DNA of 64,000 bases, taken from positions 1 through 64,000 of the forward strand of contig SCKN01000006.1 in the NCBI GenBank assembly GCA_004124385.1. Reading direction: 5' to 3'. Source of the stretch: Fidelibacterota bacterium. GTDB lineage: Bacteria > Fidelibacterota > Marinisomatia > Marinisomatales > TCS55. The notes beneath the pieces are model-generated. The model was not told the origin of the DNA. It saw nothing but the letters and a program-made list of their open reading frames with translations, and made no database searches. Shown here piece after piece: positions 8,161 through 17,381 of the stretch. The position numbers and the translations under genes are program-made. Position 1 is the stretch's first letter; every line of letters starts with the position of its first letter.

Positions 8161-8572
8161 GAGTCGTCCAGCACAGCATGAAAAAACTGTGGTCGGATAA
8201 ATCAAAAATGGATGAAAATGATATTGATGTTTTATGGAAGATGATACAGTTTAACGACGGAATGAATCGCGCCTCACAAATTTCCCAGTATTTAAAGGAA
8301 AGGGATCAATTTAAAGACCGTTGGATAGATGCGTTGCAGCAATCAGAAATACCTATTCATTTTGTTTGGGGAGAAGATGATCCTATTGCTGTTTTGGTAA
8401 TGACTAAATCACTTCACAAACTTGTTCCAAAAAGTACGTTATAAACACTCCCAGATATTGGTCATTATCCCATGTTAGAAGCACCAAAAAGGTGAATTTC
8501 GACTCTATTATCAACATTATCAAGCTCACAATCCTAATCTACATAAAATATGGTCTTTTCTCGAGGATAAAT
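8160..8572 (+). pseudogene. C-terminal fragment of an alpha/beta hydrolase, with nonsense and frameshift
   Basis: About 95 residues read as the C-terminal half of a haloalkane-dehalogenase/epoxide-hydrolase-like enzyme: a cap helix region, then IPIHFVWGEDDPIAVL with the late acidic residue. An in-frame TAA follows KSTL; past it the same frame gives TLPDIGHYPMLEAPK with the catalytic histidine (GHYP). A frameshift then moves the ending (GEFRLYYQHYQAHNPNLHKI) to the next frame. The N-terminal half with the nucleophile is absent. Three lesions show a dead gene. Confidence 0.72.
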
Positions 8573-8670
8573 CATTATTTCCATCCCTTTGTACTAGTCA
8601 TTTTGTATATACTTAAAACATCATTTTATCGAGAACAGTTGTGGACAAATTGTGGAAAAGTCCACGTTTA

Positions 8671-8744
8671 TAATATATTTCTCGACGGTAAACAAGATTA
8701 TTTTACTTTTATCCTTGACGGATTAATACTCGAGAAATATATTA
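8671..8744. repeat. 15-bp perfect inverted repeat upstream of nrdJ
   Basis: TAATATATTTCTCGA at 8671-8685 is repeated exactly as its reverse complement at 8730-8744, with 44 bases between. Further TCTCGAG/ATCGAGAA copies occur at about 8558-8570 and 8628-8636. The 8573-8838 gap otherwise holds no gene that I can support. The pair could be a paired operator or a remnant of mobile-element ends; it lies 95 bases before the nrdJ start. Confidence 0.6.
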
Positions 8745-8838
8745 GATGTGCCAACCCAAGTGACTTATTCACTTTTTGTCTGTTAGTCTGCTTTTTATCA
8801 ATTTAATTATTAATACCACATACCATTAGGAAAAGTAA

Positions 8839-11280
8839 ATGGCTGAAGCGATGAAACTTGACCTGACCAACCCATTAAAAGGTCAGCAAGAAATTACGCC
8901 GGAAATTTTAGACACTGTCCTTGAAATACAAAACGAGGCCAATGGAAAACTGGACAAAGATACAGTTCCGGAAAAATATCTTTTAGAAAACTATTACTCC
9001 GAAGACTCTCTAGGCGCGAATGTTCTAAAAAATAAATACCTAGCACCTTGGGAAACACATCCCTGGCAAATTTGGCAACGCCAAGCACAAGCCATGGCCT
9101 CCATGGAAAAAACTCAAAAATCCCAGAAAGAATGGGAGAAAAAATTCTTTGCAGTTCTTGAAGACTTTAAATTCGTTCCGGGCGGGCGTATCATGCACGG
9201 TGCCGGACGAGAAGATATTAGAACAACCCTCAATAATTGCTACGTTGTGGCTGTGAGGGAAGATTCCATCAAAGCTATTTACGACACCATTATTAATGAA
9301 GCTCTAACCTATAAATACGGTGGTGGCTGTGGTCACGATCTCTCGGCTCTGCGCCCTGCGGGTGATGCCATCCATGGCACTGGTGGAGAATCCTGTGGGC
9401 CAACCGGCTTCATGAACCTTTTTTCTGAAAACACCAATACCATTGCCCAGCATGGCCGTCGGGGTGCGAATATGCAAACACTTCGTATTGATCATCCTGA
9501 TATTGAAAAATTTATTGAAATCAAAACCGGCAATGTTGATATGGTAAAGTATTCCAATATTTCTGTACTCCTTACTCATGATTTCATGGATGCAGTTGAC
9601 AATGATAAGGAATTTGACCTCACGTATAATAATAAAGTGTACAAAACAATAAATGCCAGAACACTTTGGAACCGGATTATCGAGCATGCACATGCCAGCG
9701 CTGAACCAGGCCTGCTTTTCTGGGACACAATGAAAGATTATCATAACGCTGAATATTGCAGTCCATTGGTTTCGACTAATCCATGTGCAGAACAACCTTT
9801 ACCCGATGGCGGTTGCTGCAACCTTGGAGCAGTAAACCTCGAACGGTTTGTGGATGAAAATGGCAATTTTATGATTGATGAATTCAAGAAAACTGTAGCT
9901 ATTGGAACACGCTTTCTGGATAATGTTATCGATTATAATATAAATCGTCATGCATTAGAGAATCAGAAACAAAATGCAACGAATGATCGCCGTGTGGGTT
10001 TAGGCATTCTCGGGTTAGGTGATATGCTCGTACGAATGAGTATCAAGTATGATAGCGAAGATGCATTGCAAACGGTTGATCAAATAATGAAAATCTTCCG
10101 TGATATTACATATGAAACCAGTGTTGAACTGGCCCAGGAAAAAGGGTCGTTCCCAAATTTTGATTGGAAAGGTTATAGCAAAAGTAAATTTGTAAAAAAT
10201 CTACCCAAGTCCATACGTGATAAAATCAGCGCCAATGGCATCAGAAATTCGACATTAACCACAGTTGCTCCCACAGGAAGTGGTGCTATTGTTTCTCGAG
10301 TCACATCCGGAGTCGAACCTATTTTTGCCACCTCTTACAAACGCCGCGTAAAAAAGAATGACAGCTATGGCCGTTCATTCGATGAATATAAAGTTATCCA
10401 TCCTGTCATCAATCAATTGTTCGGCGGTGATGAAGACCTTCCTGACTATGTAGTAACATCTCATAATATTGATCCGTACTTCAGAGTTAAAATGCAGAGT
10501 GTTATCCAAAAATATATTGACAGCTCAATATCTTCAACAGTGAACTTATCTGAGAATATTACAGTGGACACCATTGCAGATATTTATATGAAAGCGTATA
10601 AAACTGGCTTGAAAGGCATTACTGTCTATCGAGAAGGAAGTCGTGAAGGAATTCTCATTACAGATAAACCGAAAGAAGAGGCAGCACCAGACAAGACCCA
10701 AAAGATAGAAACTGTCGCAGCCGTAGAGTCCGAAGCAACACAGACACAGACTGCTGTCACTAAAGCTCCACGATCAAGACCAGTTCTAACCTCGGGCGCT
10801 ACTCGTCGCATTCGCACGGGAGAAGGTTCGCTTTATATTACAATCAATGAAGATGAGAATGGTCTGTGTGAAATTTTTACCACTATTGGAAAAGCCGGCG
10901 GAAATGCAGCAGCCCAGTCTGAAGCAATTAGTCGTCTTATTTCACTCGCATTACGGTCTGGCATTGATCCTTATGCCATTGTGAAACAGCTGAAAGGAAT
11001 CAGCGGCCCCAATCCCACATGGGAAGATGGCAAATTGATCCTCTCTACGCCCGATGCGATTGGTAAAGCTCTCGATGACTACCTAAAACACCGTGAATCA
11101 AACGACCCTAATGAACAGCACTTGCAATTCACGATGGCATCCTCAAGAGAATCAAATAATAAAGACGTTGTAGATTTTACATTAAAAAATCTTTCCACAT
11201 GTCCAGATTGCGGCAGCACTCTCCAACACCAAAGTGGTTGCGTTACATGCCCCAGTTGCGGCTTTTCTAAATGTGATTAA
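8839..11280 (+). CDS. nrdJ: Adenosylcobalamin-dependent (class II) ribonucleoside-diphosphate reductase
   Basis: The 813-residue protein reduces ribonucleotides to deoxyribonucleotides using B12 as radical generator. It has the redox cysteine in LNNCYVV (Cys134), the GGGCGHDLSALRP loop, and the active-site segment NPCAEQPLPDGGCCNLGAVN with the thiyl-radical cysteine Cys316. A flexible Ala/Thr-rich linker near residues 612-645 leads to a C-terminal TSCPD-like domain and a zinc-ribbon-like tail with CPDCGSTL and CPSCGFSKCD, whose last cysteines regenerate the active-site disulphide. The start is supported by AGGA seven bases upstream. No NrdR box or cobalamin riboswitch was found. The organism must make or import cobalamin. 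Confidence 0.95.
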   Translation: MAEAMKLDLTNPLKGQQEITPEILDTVLEIQNEANGKLDKDTVPEKYLLENYYSEDSLGANVLKNKYLAPWETHPWQIWQRQAQAMASMEKTQKSQKEWEKKFFAVLEDFKFVPGGRIMHGAGREDIRTTLNNCYVVAVREDSIKAIYDTIINEALTYKYGGGCGHDLSALRPAGDAIHGTGGESCGPTGFMNLFSENTNTIAQHGRRGANMQTLRIDHPDIEKFIEIKTGNVDMVKYSNISVLLTHDFMDAVDNDKEFDLTYNNKVYKTINARTLWNRIIEHAHASAEPGLLFWDTMKDYHNAEYCSPLVSTNPCAEQPLPDGGCCNLGAVNLERFVDENGNFMIDEFKKTVAIGTRFLDNVIDYNINRHALENQKQNATNDRRVGLGILGLGDMLVRMSIKYDSEDALQTVDQIMKIFRDITYETSVELAQEKGSFPNFDWKGYSKSKFVKNLPKSIRDKISANGIRNSTLTTVAPTGSGAIVSRVTSGVEPIFATSYKRRVKKNDSYGRSFDEYKVIHPVINQLFGGDEDLPDYVVTSHNIDPYFRVKMQSVIQKYIDSSISSTVNLSENITVDTIADIYMKAYKTGLKGITVYREGSREGILITDKPKEEAAPDKTQKIETVAAVESEATQTQTAVTKAPRSRPVLTSGATRRIRTGEGSLYITINEDENGLCEIFTTIGKAGGNAAAQSEAISRLISLALRSGIDPYAIVKQLKGISGPNPTWEDGKLILSTPDAIGKALDDYLKHRESNDPNEQHLQFTMASSRESNNKDVVDFTLKNLSTCPDCGSTLQHQSGCVTCPSCGFSKCD

Positions 11281-11298
11281 TTTATAAAACATAATCCA

Positions 11299-11330
11299 CA
11301 AAAAAACCCCGAATTTCTTCGGGGTTTTTT
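11299..11330. terminator. Bidirectional Rho-independent terminator between nrdJ and frr
   Basis: AAAAAACCCCGAA-TTTC-TTCGGGGTTTTTT forms a near-perfect hairpin flanked by A and T runs on both sides. It can end transcription from nrdJ on the plus strand and from frr on the minus strand, which converge here. Confidence 0.92.
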
Positions 11331-11353
11331 ATTAAATCATATTTGGGTAATGA

Positions 11354-11911
11354 TTAAAATTCCATCAATTCTTTTTCTTTATGGTCCATCATCTCATTTA
11401 ATCGAGTGATATGTTTATCCGTTAAATCTTGTATTTCTTGCTCGGCTCTTTTGATTTCATCTTCAGAAATATGACCATCATCTTCAACTATTTTTATATG
11501 GTGATTCGCATCTTTGCGTACATTACGGACAGACACACGACCCTCTTCCACTAGTTGATGTACTACTTTAGCAAGATCCTTTCTGCGTTCTTCAGATAAT
11601 GGCGGAATCGGGATGAGAATCACTTCACCATTATTATTGGGTGTTAATCCTAAATTACTCTTCATAATAGCTCTTTCAATGTCAGCCATGACTGTTTTAT
11701 CAAAAGGCTGAACTGTTATCAAACGTGGTTCAGGAACATTAATATTTGATAATTGATTTAATGGCGTTTTTGTTCCGTAATAGTCGATCACCAGTGTTTC
11801 TACTAATTCAGGGTTCGCCCTGCCTGTACGTACTTTTGTCAATTCCATTCGTGTATGTTCAATAGCTTGATCCATACGCTGTTTTGCATCATTATGAATA
11901 TCATTAATCAT
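11354..11911 (-). CDS. frr: Ribosome recycling factor
   Basis: The 185-residue protein is full length for RRF, which splits post-termination ribosomes with EF-G. The conserved helix segment LTKVRTGRANPELVETLVIDYYG, the domain II beta-barrel (LNQLSNINVPEPRLITVQPFD) and the SEERRKDLAKVVHQLVEEGRVSVRNVRKDAN region with the functional arginines are all present. It is the last gene of the translation/pyrimidine cluster, two bases after pyrH and followed by the shared terminator. Confidence 0.97.
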   Translation of the reverse strand: MINDIHNDAKQRMDQAIEHTRMELTKVRTGRANPELVETLVIDYYGTKTPLNQLSNINVPEPRLITVQPFDKTVMADIERAIMKSNLGLTPNNNGEVILIPIPPLSEERRKDLAKVVHQLVEEGRVSVRNVRKDANHHIKIVEDDGHISEDEIKRAEQEIQDLTDKHITRLNEMMDHKEKELMEF

Positions 11912-11913
11912 TT

Positions 11914-12630
11914 TTACTCAGTCACTATTGTGCCAATTTTTTCACCCTGCAACATTTTTACCATTGACCCTGATTCGTACATATTCAATACACGAATGGG
12001 TAAATTGTTTTCTTTGCAAAGTGCAAAAGCAGTCTGATCCATTACACGTAAATTTTGGTTCAATACTTCTTTAAATGTAATCGTATCATACATTACGGCA
12101 TCGTTATGCAGTAGAGGATCTTTGTCATATACTCCATCCACCTTGGTGGCTTTTATCACAACGTCTGCTTTGAGCTCTGTCGCTCGTAATACAGCAGCTG
12201 TATCGGTTGTAAAATACGGATTTCCAGTGCCACCGGCAACAATCACAATTCGGTTTTTATCTAAATGGCGTAAGGCTCGACGCCGGATATACGGTTCAGC
12301 AATTTGGGAAACAGTAATAGCGGATAATGTGCGTGTTTCTATCCCGACATGTTCTAAAGCGTCTTGCAGACTGATAGCATTCATAACCGTAGCCAGCATG
12401 CCAAGATAATCGCCGGTTACTCGATCCATACCTTTGGATGCAGCTTCCATGCCGCGAAAAATATTCCCAGCTCCAACAACTAAAACAATGGATACACCCA
12501 AATCATGTACAGATTTTATTTCTCGAGCAAGGCCGAGAGCTTTGGAAGGGTCGATACCGAAACCACTTTCCCCGGCAAGAGCTTCTCCACTGAATTTCAG
12601 CAGTACACGCCGGTAAAGCGGTTTAGTCAT
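11914..12630 (-). CDS. pyrH: UMP kinase
   Basis: The 238-residue protein belongs to the amino-acid kinase fold UMP kinases, which phosphorylate UMP to UDP with allosteric GTP/UTP control. Diagnostic motifs are [19 protein letters not shown] at the N-terminus, [22 protein letters not shown] and [12 protein letters not shown]. It lies between the rpsB-tsf fusion (9 bases away) and frr, the standard rpsB-tsf-pyrH-frr order. Confidence 0.97.
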   Translation of the reverse strand: MTKPLYRRVLLKFSGEALAGESGFGIDPSKALGLAREIKSVHDLGVSIVLVVGAGNIFRGMEAASKGMDRVTGDYLGMLATVMNAISLQDALEHVGIETRTLSAITVSQIAEPYIRRRALRHLDKNRIVIVAGGTGNPYFTTDTAAVLRATELKADVVIKATKVDGVYDKDPLLHNDAVMYDTITFKEVLNQNLRVMDQTAFALCKENNLPIRVLNMYESGSMVKMLQGEKIGTIVTE

Positions 12631-12639
12631 GTTAGCAAA

Positions 12640-14244
12640 TTAAGCTTGGCCGTTACTGCTGATGATGGATTCACCTACAGCGAAACGAACGAATCGTCCG
12701 ATGGTAATATTTTCGCCAAGAGTAGCAACAGTTTCAGTGATCAGGTCCCCGACACGTTTATCCGGATCCTTAATAAAAGGCTGCTCAACAAGACATACTT
12801 CCTGAAAGTATTTTTGTACACGACCTTCAACAATTTTTTCAATTATATTATCTGGTTTTCCAGATTCTTTAGCTTGGCTAATAAAAATTTGTTTTTCCTT
12901 CTCTATTAATTTTTCAGGAACATCTTTTGTTGAAACAGCGATGGGATTTGTAGCTGCGATCTGCATAGCAATATTATGTACCAATTCTTTAAAACTATCT
13001 GTTTTGGCAACAAAATCCGTTTCACAATTCACTTCAACTAGCGCACCTAAACGTCCACCTTGATGTATATATGAATAAACTATTCCCTCTTTGGCTTCTC
13101 TGCCACCTCTTTTTTCAGCCTTGGCAATCCCAGCTTTACGCAGATTATCCATTGCCTTTTCCATATCCCCGCCTGAATCGACCAATGCCTTTTTACAATC
13201 CATCATACCAACACCAGTTTTTTCACGTAATTCTTTTACAGTTTGAGCACTTATACTCATTTCGCTTTTTCTTCCTCCGTTGTTACTTTTTTCTTTTTTC
13301 GTTTTCTTCTTTACTTTTTTAACTACAGCTTTTTCTTTTGAAGTATTTTTTTCTGTTAATTCAGTTTTAACATCTGCATTTTTTTCTTCTTTAACTTCGT
13401 CTATTACAACTTCAGATTTTTTAGTATCTTGCTTAATCTTAACTGCTTCTACTTGTACTTCAGCAGCTTTTTCTTCCTCAACATTTACGTCTGATACCGT
13501 CAAAATATTTTCTTTTGATTTCTCTTCCATTCCAGTGACTGAAGTAGTTTTTTCCTGTTCATTTTCTTTATTGGTAGCAGCTAAAATTTCATCAGCAATT
13601 GCGGAAATAATCAATTGAATCGTTCGAATAGAATCATCATTAGCTGGAATGGGATAATCCACGGAATGAGGGCTTGTATTTGTATCCACAATTCCAATGA
13701 CTGGTATTTCAAGTAAACGCGCTTCCTTAACAGCTGTTATTTCATGATGTGCATCCACAACGATTATAACATCAGGGAGACGTTTCATATCTTTAATGCC
13801 ACGGTGTTGGTCCGCAAGCTTGATACGTTCACGGTTTAGCATCTGAATTTCTTTTTTTGTCAGGTTTTCATATATATTTGAACCTTCTTTTTCCAGAAGC
13901 TGTAATCGTTTAATACTTTTTTTAATTGTTGAATAATTTGTAAGCGTTCCGCCAAGCCAGCGCTCCACAATATAAAACATTCCACATCGATCTGCTTCCT
14001 GTTGAATTATATCGCGAGCCTGCTTTTTGGTCCCAACGAATAGTACTTCTCCCTTCTTTCGAGCAATACTACTGATAAATGTAAGTGCTTGATTCAGCTT
14101 GCGTACTGTTTCATCCAGATTAATAATATGTATCCCATTTTTTTTCATGAGAATATAAGGAGCAAATTCTGGATGCCACTTACGAGTTACGTGCCCAAAA
14201 TGGGCGCCAGAACTGAGAAGATTCTCAAAATTAATTTCAGCCAT
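12640..14244 (-). CDS. rpsB-tsf: Ribosomal protein S2 - elongation factor Ts fusion (single frame)
   Basis: One 534-residue frame carries both proteins. Residues 1-227 are S2, with LLSSGAHFGHVTRKWHPEF, LFVGTKKQA and RWLGGTLTNYSTI. Residues ~228-328 are a Lys/Glu-rich, probably disordered linker. Residues 329-534 are EF-Ts, with the signature LREKTGVGMMDCKKAL and ALVEVNCETDFVA. Met329 (ATG at 13260) is the normal EF-Ts start and has a GGAGG at 13278-13274, 13 bases upstream, so separate EF-Ts initiation is possible. An A6 run (plus-strand T6 at 13287-13292) lies just before it; a -1 slip there would give AAG-TAA and release free S2. The fusion may therefore be real, partially expressed, or one indel away from two genes. 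The identity of both halves is certain; the fusion's status is not. Confidence 0.9.
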   Translation of the reverse strand: MAEINFENLLSSGAHFGHVTRKWHPEFAPYILMKKNGIHIINLDETVRKLNQALTFISSIARKKGEVLFVGTKKQARDIIQQEADRCGMFYIVERWLGGTLTNYSTIKKSIKRLQLLEKEGSNIYENLTKKEIQMLNRERIKLADQHRGIKDMKRLPDVIIVVDAHHEITAVKEARLLEIPVIGIVDTNTSPHSVDYPIPANDDSIRTIQLIISAIADEILAATNKENEQEKTTSVTGMEEKSKENILTVSDVNVEEEKAAEVQVEAVKIKQDTKKSEVVIDEVKEEKNADVKTELTEKNTSKEKAVVKKVKKKTKKEKSNNGGRKSEMSISAQTVKELREKTGVGMMDCKKALVDSGGDMEKAMDNLRKAGIAKAEKRGGREAKEGIVYSYIHQGGRLGALVEVNCETDFVAKTDSFKELVHNIAMQIAATNPIAVSTKDVPEKLIEKEKQIFISQAKESGKPDNIIEKIVEGRVQKYFQEVCLVEQPFIKDPDKRVGDLITETVATLGENITIGRFVRFAVGESIISSNGQA

Positions 14245-14250
14245 AAATCC

Positions 14251-14643
14251 TTACCGTTTAGAAAATTGAAAACGTTTACGAGCACCCGGTTGGCCGTATT
14301 TCTTCCGTTCAACTTTCCGAGAGTCGCGAGTTAAAAAACCAGCAGATTTCAATGCGGGACGAAAAGCGCTATCTGCAACTAGCAAAGCTCTAGCTATGCC
14401 CAAACGAATTGCACCTGCCTGTCCAGAAAGTCCTCCACCATTTACATTGACTTTAATGTCATATGTTTTCATGACATCTACTTCTTCCAAAGGTTGAGTA
14501 ACCACTGTAGCCAATGTATCTCGGCAAAGGTAATTTTTATAATCTTTACCATTAACTAGAATGGCACCTTTGCCCAGAGACATTCTCACTCTGGCGATAG
14601 ACGCTTTTCTTCGTCCAGTGCCTTGATATACTTCGTTTGACAT
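14251..14643 (-). CDS. rpsI: 30S ribosomal protein S9
   Basis: From ATG 14643 this gives 130 residues, the normal S9 length, beginning MSNEVYQGTGRRKASIARV and ending with the classic basic tail KKYGQPGARKRFQFSKR that reaches the ribosomal P site. A longer upstream frame exists but would overlap rplM. The start used is one base after the rplM stop. S9 and L13 are nearly always paired, and here they precede the rpsB-tsf fusion. Confidence 0.97.
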   Translation of the reverse strand: MSNEVYQGTGRRKASIARVRMSLGKGAILVNGKDYKNYLCRDTLATVVTQPLEEVDVMKTYDIKVNVNGGGLSGQAGAIRLGIARALLVADSAFRPALKSAGFLTRDSRKVERKKYGQPGARKRFQFSKR

Positions 14644-14644
14644 A

Positions 14645-15073
14645 TTAAATATCCAGTCGTTTTGGTTCTTGTGCTGAATGAGGATGCACCTCTCCAGCAT
14701 ATACTTTTAAATGTTTCATTATTGCACGTCCTAATTTGTTTTTAGGCAACATACCTTTAACCGCTTTTTCAATAATCCGTTCAGGATACGTTCTGCGCAT
14801 GTGACTAAACTCCGTAAATGTTGTCCCTCCAGGATAACCAGAATGTCGGAAATAGGTTTTATCCTTTTCTTTATTCCCACTTACTTTCACTTTATCAGCA
14901 TTTATCACAACAACGAAATCACCCATGTCCATATTTGGACTATAATCAGGTTTATGTTTTCCACGTAATATTTGTGCAATTTCACTGGCAAAACGACCCA
15001 AGACTTTGCCGTCGGCGTCAGCCACGTACCAATCTTTTTTTATTTCTGATGCTTTTATTGTTTTTGTAATCAT
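14645..15073 (-). CDS. rplM: 50S ribosomal protein L13
   Basis: The 142-residue protein has the standard L13 elements: [45 protein letters not shown], and the C-terminal [20 protein letters not shown]. It is full length and directly followed by rpsI. The 95-base gap upstream, before pyrC, probably holds its own promoter or leader, though read-through from the pyr genes is also possible. Confidence 0.97.
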   Translation of the reverse strand: MITKTIKASEIKKDWYVADADGKVLGRFASEIAQILRGKHKPDYSPNMDMGDFVVVINADKVKVSGNKEKDKTYFRHSGYPGGTTFTEFSHMRRTYPERIIEKAVKGMLPKNKLGRAIMKHLKVYAGEVHPHSAQEPKRLDI

Positions 15074-15168
15074 ATTTTAATTCGTTTTTTCGTTAGGTAT
15101 ACAGCCCCGAAAATTAACTATTCTATTTATACTCTGGCAAATACTATTTAATAGTATGAAAAAGTATA

Positions 15169-16458
15169 TTATATTATCGCTAGATAGCTTTTTGATACTG
15201 TATACTTCACTTTTCCCACTAACGATTTTCCAATAAATGGAGAATTACTGGACTTAGAATAAATATCTCCTTTTGTGAATTCCCACGTTTCTTCTGGATC
15301 AAATATGGTTAATTCAGCATCCGTATTATTTTCAAACAGATTTGTGATAAAACCCATAACCTCCCGGGGATTTACAGTCAATGCCTTAATAACAGTCATT
15401 AGGTCTATTTTCTCTTCATGAACTAACACTTTCAACACAGCGCCTAAACAGCTTTCTAAACCAATCATTCCAAATGCTGCTACATCGAATGTTGATTCCT
15501 TTTCTTCAATTGTATGAGGAGCATGGTCGGTAGCAATGCAATCAATGGCACCGCTTTTAAATCCTTTGATTAGAGCTGCTCTGTCTTCATTTCTGCGAAT
15601 GGGAGGAGCAACTTTCAGATTAGTATTGTACTCAAACAAATCATCATCCGTAAAAAATAAATGGTGAGGAGTTACTTCTGCACTAATGTGCTTATAATCT
15701 TTTTTCATATCCGTTACATGTTTGACTGCTGTTGCAGTACTTACATGGGGAACATGAAGTTTGGCGCCAGTCAGGCGAGCTAATTCAAGATCTCGATGCA
15801 CCATCACACCTTCTGCTTCCACAGGATTCCCTGGTAATCCCAATCGTGTAGACATACGTCCTTCATTCATAACGCCATCATTACGCAAACATACATCTTC
15901 AGCATGGTTTATTATCGGTTTATCCAGCATACCACCGTATTCCAGAACTCGACGCATTACTCCTCCATCCATGATAGGCAATCCATCATCGCTGAATGCA
16001 ATCGCTCCTTCAGTAGACATACCCGCCATTTCAGTTAACTCTTGGCCCAACTGGCCTTTAGTAGCAGCTCCAATTGGATGTATATGAATGGGACACTCTT
16101 TCGCTTTCTCGTAAATAAAGCGAATCGATTCAGGCGAATCAATGGGCGGATTTGTATTTGGCATTGTGCATACTCTGGTAAAACCACCAGCTAATGCAGC
16201 TCGAGAGCCCGTTTCCAGTGTTTCCTTATCTTCCCTGCCGGGCTCTCGAAAATGAACATGCAGATCGCAAAATCCATGGGTGACAATCAAACCACTGCAA
16301 TCTATCACTTCTGCATTTTTTACATCGACCTTGCCCACTGCAGCAATTTTTCCATTTTCAACCAACACATCTCCTTTATATCCTTTCTCTAAAATGGGAT
16401 CAATAATTGTTCCATTTTTAAAAAGAATTTTCTTCGCACATTTTTTCAGTTTCATCAT
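15169..16458 (-). CDS. pyrC: Dihydroorotase (class I)
   Basis: The 429-residue amidohydrolase cyclises carbamoyl-aspartate to dihydroorotate. Metal ligands sit in DLHVHFREPG near residue 67 and in later histidines (INHAED, HVPHVST); the catalytic aspartate is in CIATDHAPHT. EVTPHHLFF and MPNTNPP are typical of the long class I form. Its start overlaps the pyrB stop as ATGA, so the two are translationally coupled. Confidence 0.95.
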   Translation of the reverse strand: MMKLKKCAKKILFKNGTIIDPILEKGYKGDVLVENGKIAAVGKVDVKNAEVIDCSGLIVTHGFCDLHVHFREPGREDKETLETGSRAALAGGFTRVCTMPNTNPPIDSPESIRFIYEKAKECPIHIHPIGAATKGQLGQELTEMAGMSTEGAIAFSDDGLPIMDGGVMRRVLEYGGMLDKPIINHAEDVCLRNDGVMNEGRMSTRLGLPGNPVEAEGVMVHRDLELARLTGAKLHVPHVSTATAVKHVTDMKKDYKHISAEVTPHHLFFTDDDLFEYNTNLKVAPPIRRNEDRAALIKGFKSGAIDCIATDHAPHTIEEKESTFDVAAFGMIGLESCLGAVLKVLVHEEKIDLMTVIKALTVNPREVMGFITNLFENNTDAELTIFDPEETWEFTKGDIYSKSSNSPFIGKSLVGKVKYTVSKSYLAII

Positions 16459-17381
16459 TCAGTCTTACCCCCTAATAGTAGATAAAGAATTGCCATACGT
16501 GATGCAACACCATTCAGAACTTGGTCAAGAATAATTGCTTGATCTCCATCAGCAACAGCACTTTCTATTTCCACACCTCGATTCATTGGACCGGGATGCA
16601 TAATGACAATTTCTTTTTTATGATTAGCTAAACGTTCAGTTGTAATTCCAAATAATGAACGGTATTCACGTATGGATGGGAATAAACTAACGCCCATGCG
16701 TTCCATCTGAATTCGAAGCACATTGAGTGCATCTGCCCATTCAATCACTTCATCGATTTTGTAACTTACATTTACACCCAATTCTTCAATGTAAGGAGGA
16801 ATTAATGTAGCCGGACCGCATAATGTTACATCTGCCCCCATGGTGATTAATCCATGTATATTGCTTAATGCGACGCGACTATGAGAAATATCCCCAATAA
16901 TTCCCACTTTCAATCCTTTTAAATAACCAAATTTCTCATACAGACTCGTCATATCCAAAATAGCTTGCGTTGGATGTTCATGAGTTCCATCTCCTGCATT
17001 AATTACCACAGCATCCACATATTCCGTTAACCGTAGTGCTGCACCGGGTGTGGGATGGCGTATGACACATGCATCTATTTTCATTGCTTCAATATTCTGA
17101 ACTGTATCTTTAAAACTTTCTCCTTTTTTCAAACTGGAAGTTGAAGCGGAAAAATTAACCGTATCCGCACTTAACCGTTTTTGAGCTAATTCAAAACTTA
17201 TGCGGGTTCGTGTAGAATTTTCGAAAAAGAGATTGACGATCGTTTTTCCCTGTAATGACGGTACTTTTTTAATGGGACGATCCAGCACTTCCCGAAACGT
17301 GAATGCTGTATCAATAATCGTTTGAATATCTTCGGCAGGATATCCTTCCAAGCCCAGTAAATGTCGTTGTTGTAAACTCAT
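16455..17381 (-). CDS. pyrB: Aspartate carbamoyltransferase catalytic subunit
   Basis: The 308-residue protein transfers the carbamoyl group from carbamoyl phosphate to aspartate. It shows the phosphate-binding FFENSTRTRISFE, the HPTQAILD loop and the C-terminal MHPGPMNRGVEI. No regulatory pyrI follows, so this is the unregulated or Bacillus-like form, with control at the RNA level by PyrR. It overlaps pyrR by four bases and pyrC by four. Confidence 0.96.
   Translation of the reverse strand: MSLQQRHLLGLEGYPAEDIQTIIDTAFTFREVLDRPIKKVPSLQGKTIVNLFFENSTRTRISFELAQKRLSADTVNFSASTSSLKKGESFKDTVQNIEAMKIDACVIRHPTPGAALRLTEYVDAVVINAGDGTHEHPTQAILDMTSLYEKFGYLKGLKVGIIGDISHSRVALSNIHGLITMGADVTLCGPATLIPPYIEELGVNVSYKIDEVIEWADALNVLRIQMERMGVSLFPSIREYRSLFGITTERLANHKKEIVIMHPGPMNRGVEIESAVADGDQAIILDQVLNGVASRMAILYLLLGGKTE

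Noticed and set aside
8573-8838. Cobalamin riboswitch or NrdR box before nrdJ
   Set aside because: No B12-box sequence and no ACACTATAT-type NrdR palindromes were found; only the 15-bp inverted repeat.
13071-13618. Plus-strand ORFs across the S2-EF-Ts gene
   Set aside because: Phe/Ser-rich antisense of the Lys/Glu linker; no family or Shine-Dalgarno.
14644-14700. Longer rpsI with 19 extra N-terminal codons
   Set aside because: It would overlap rplM, and S9 proteins start at the MSNEVYQ-type position.
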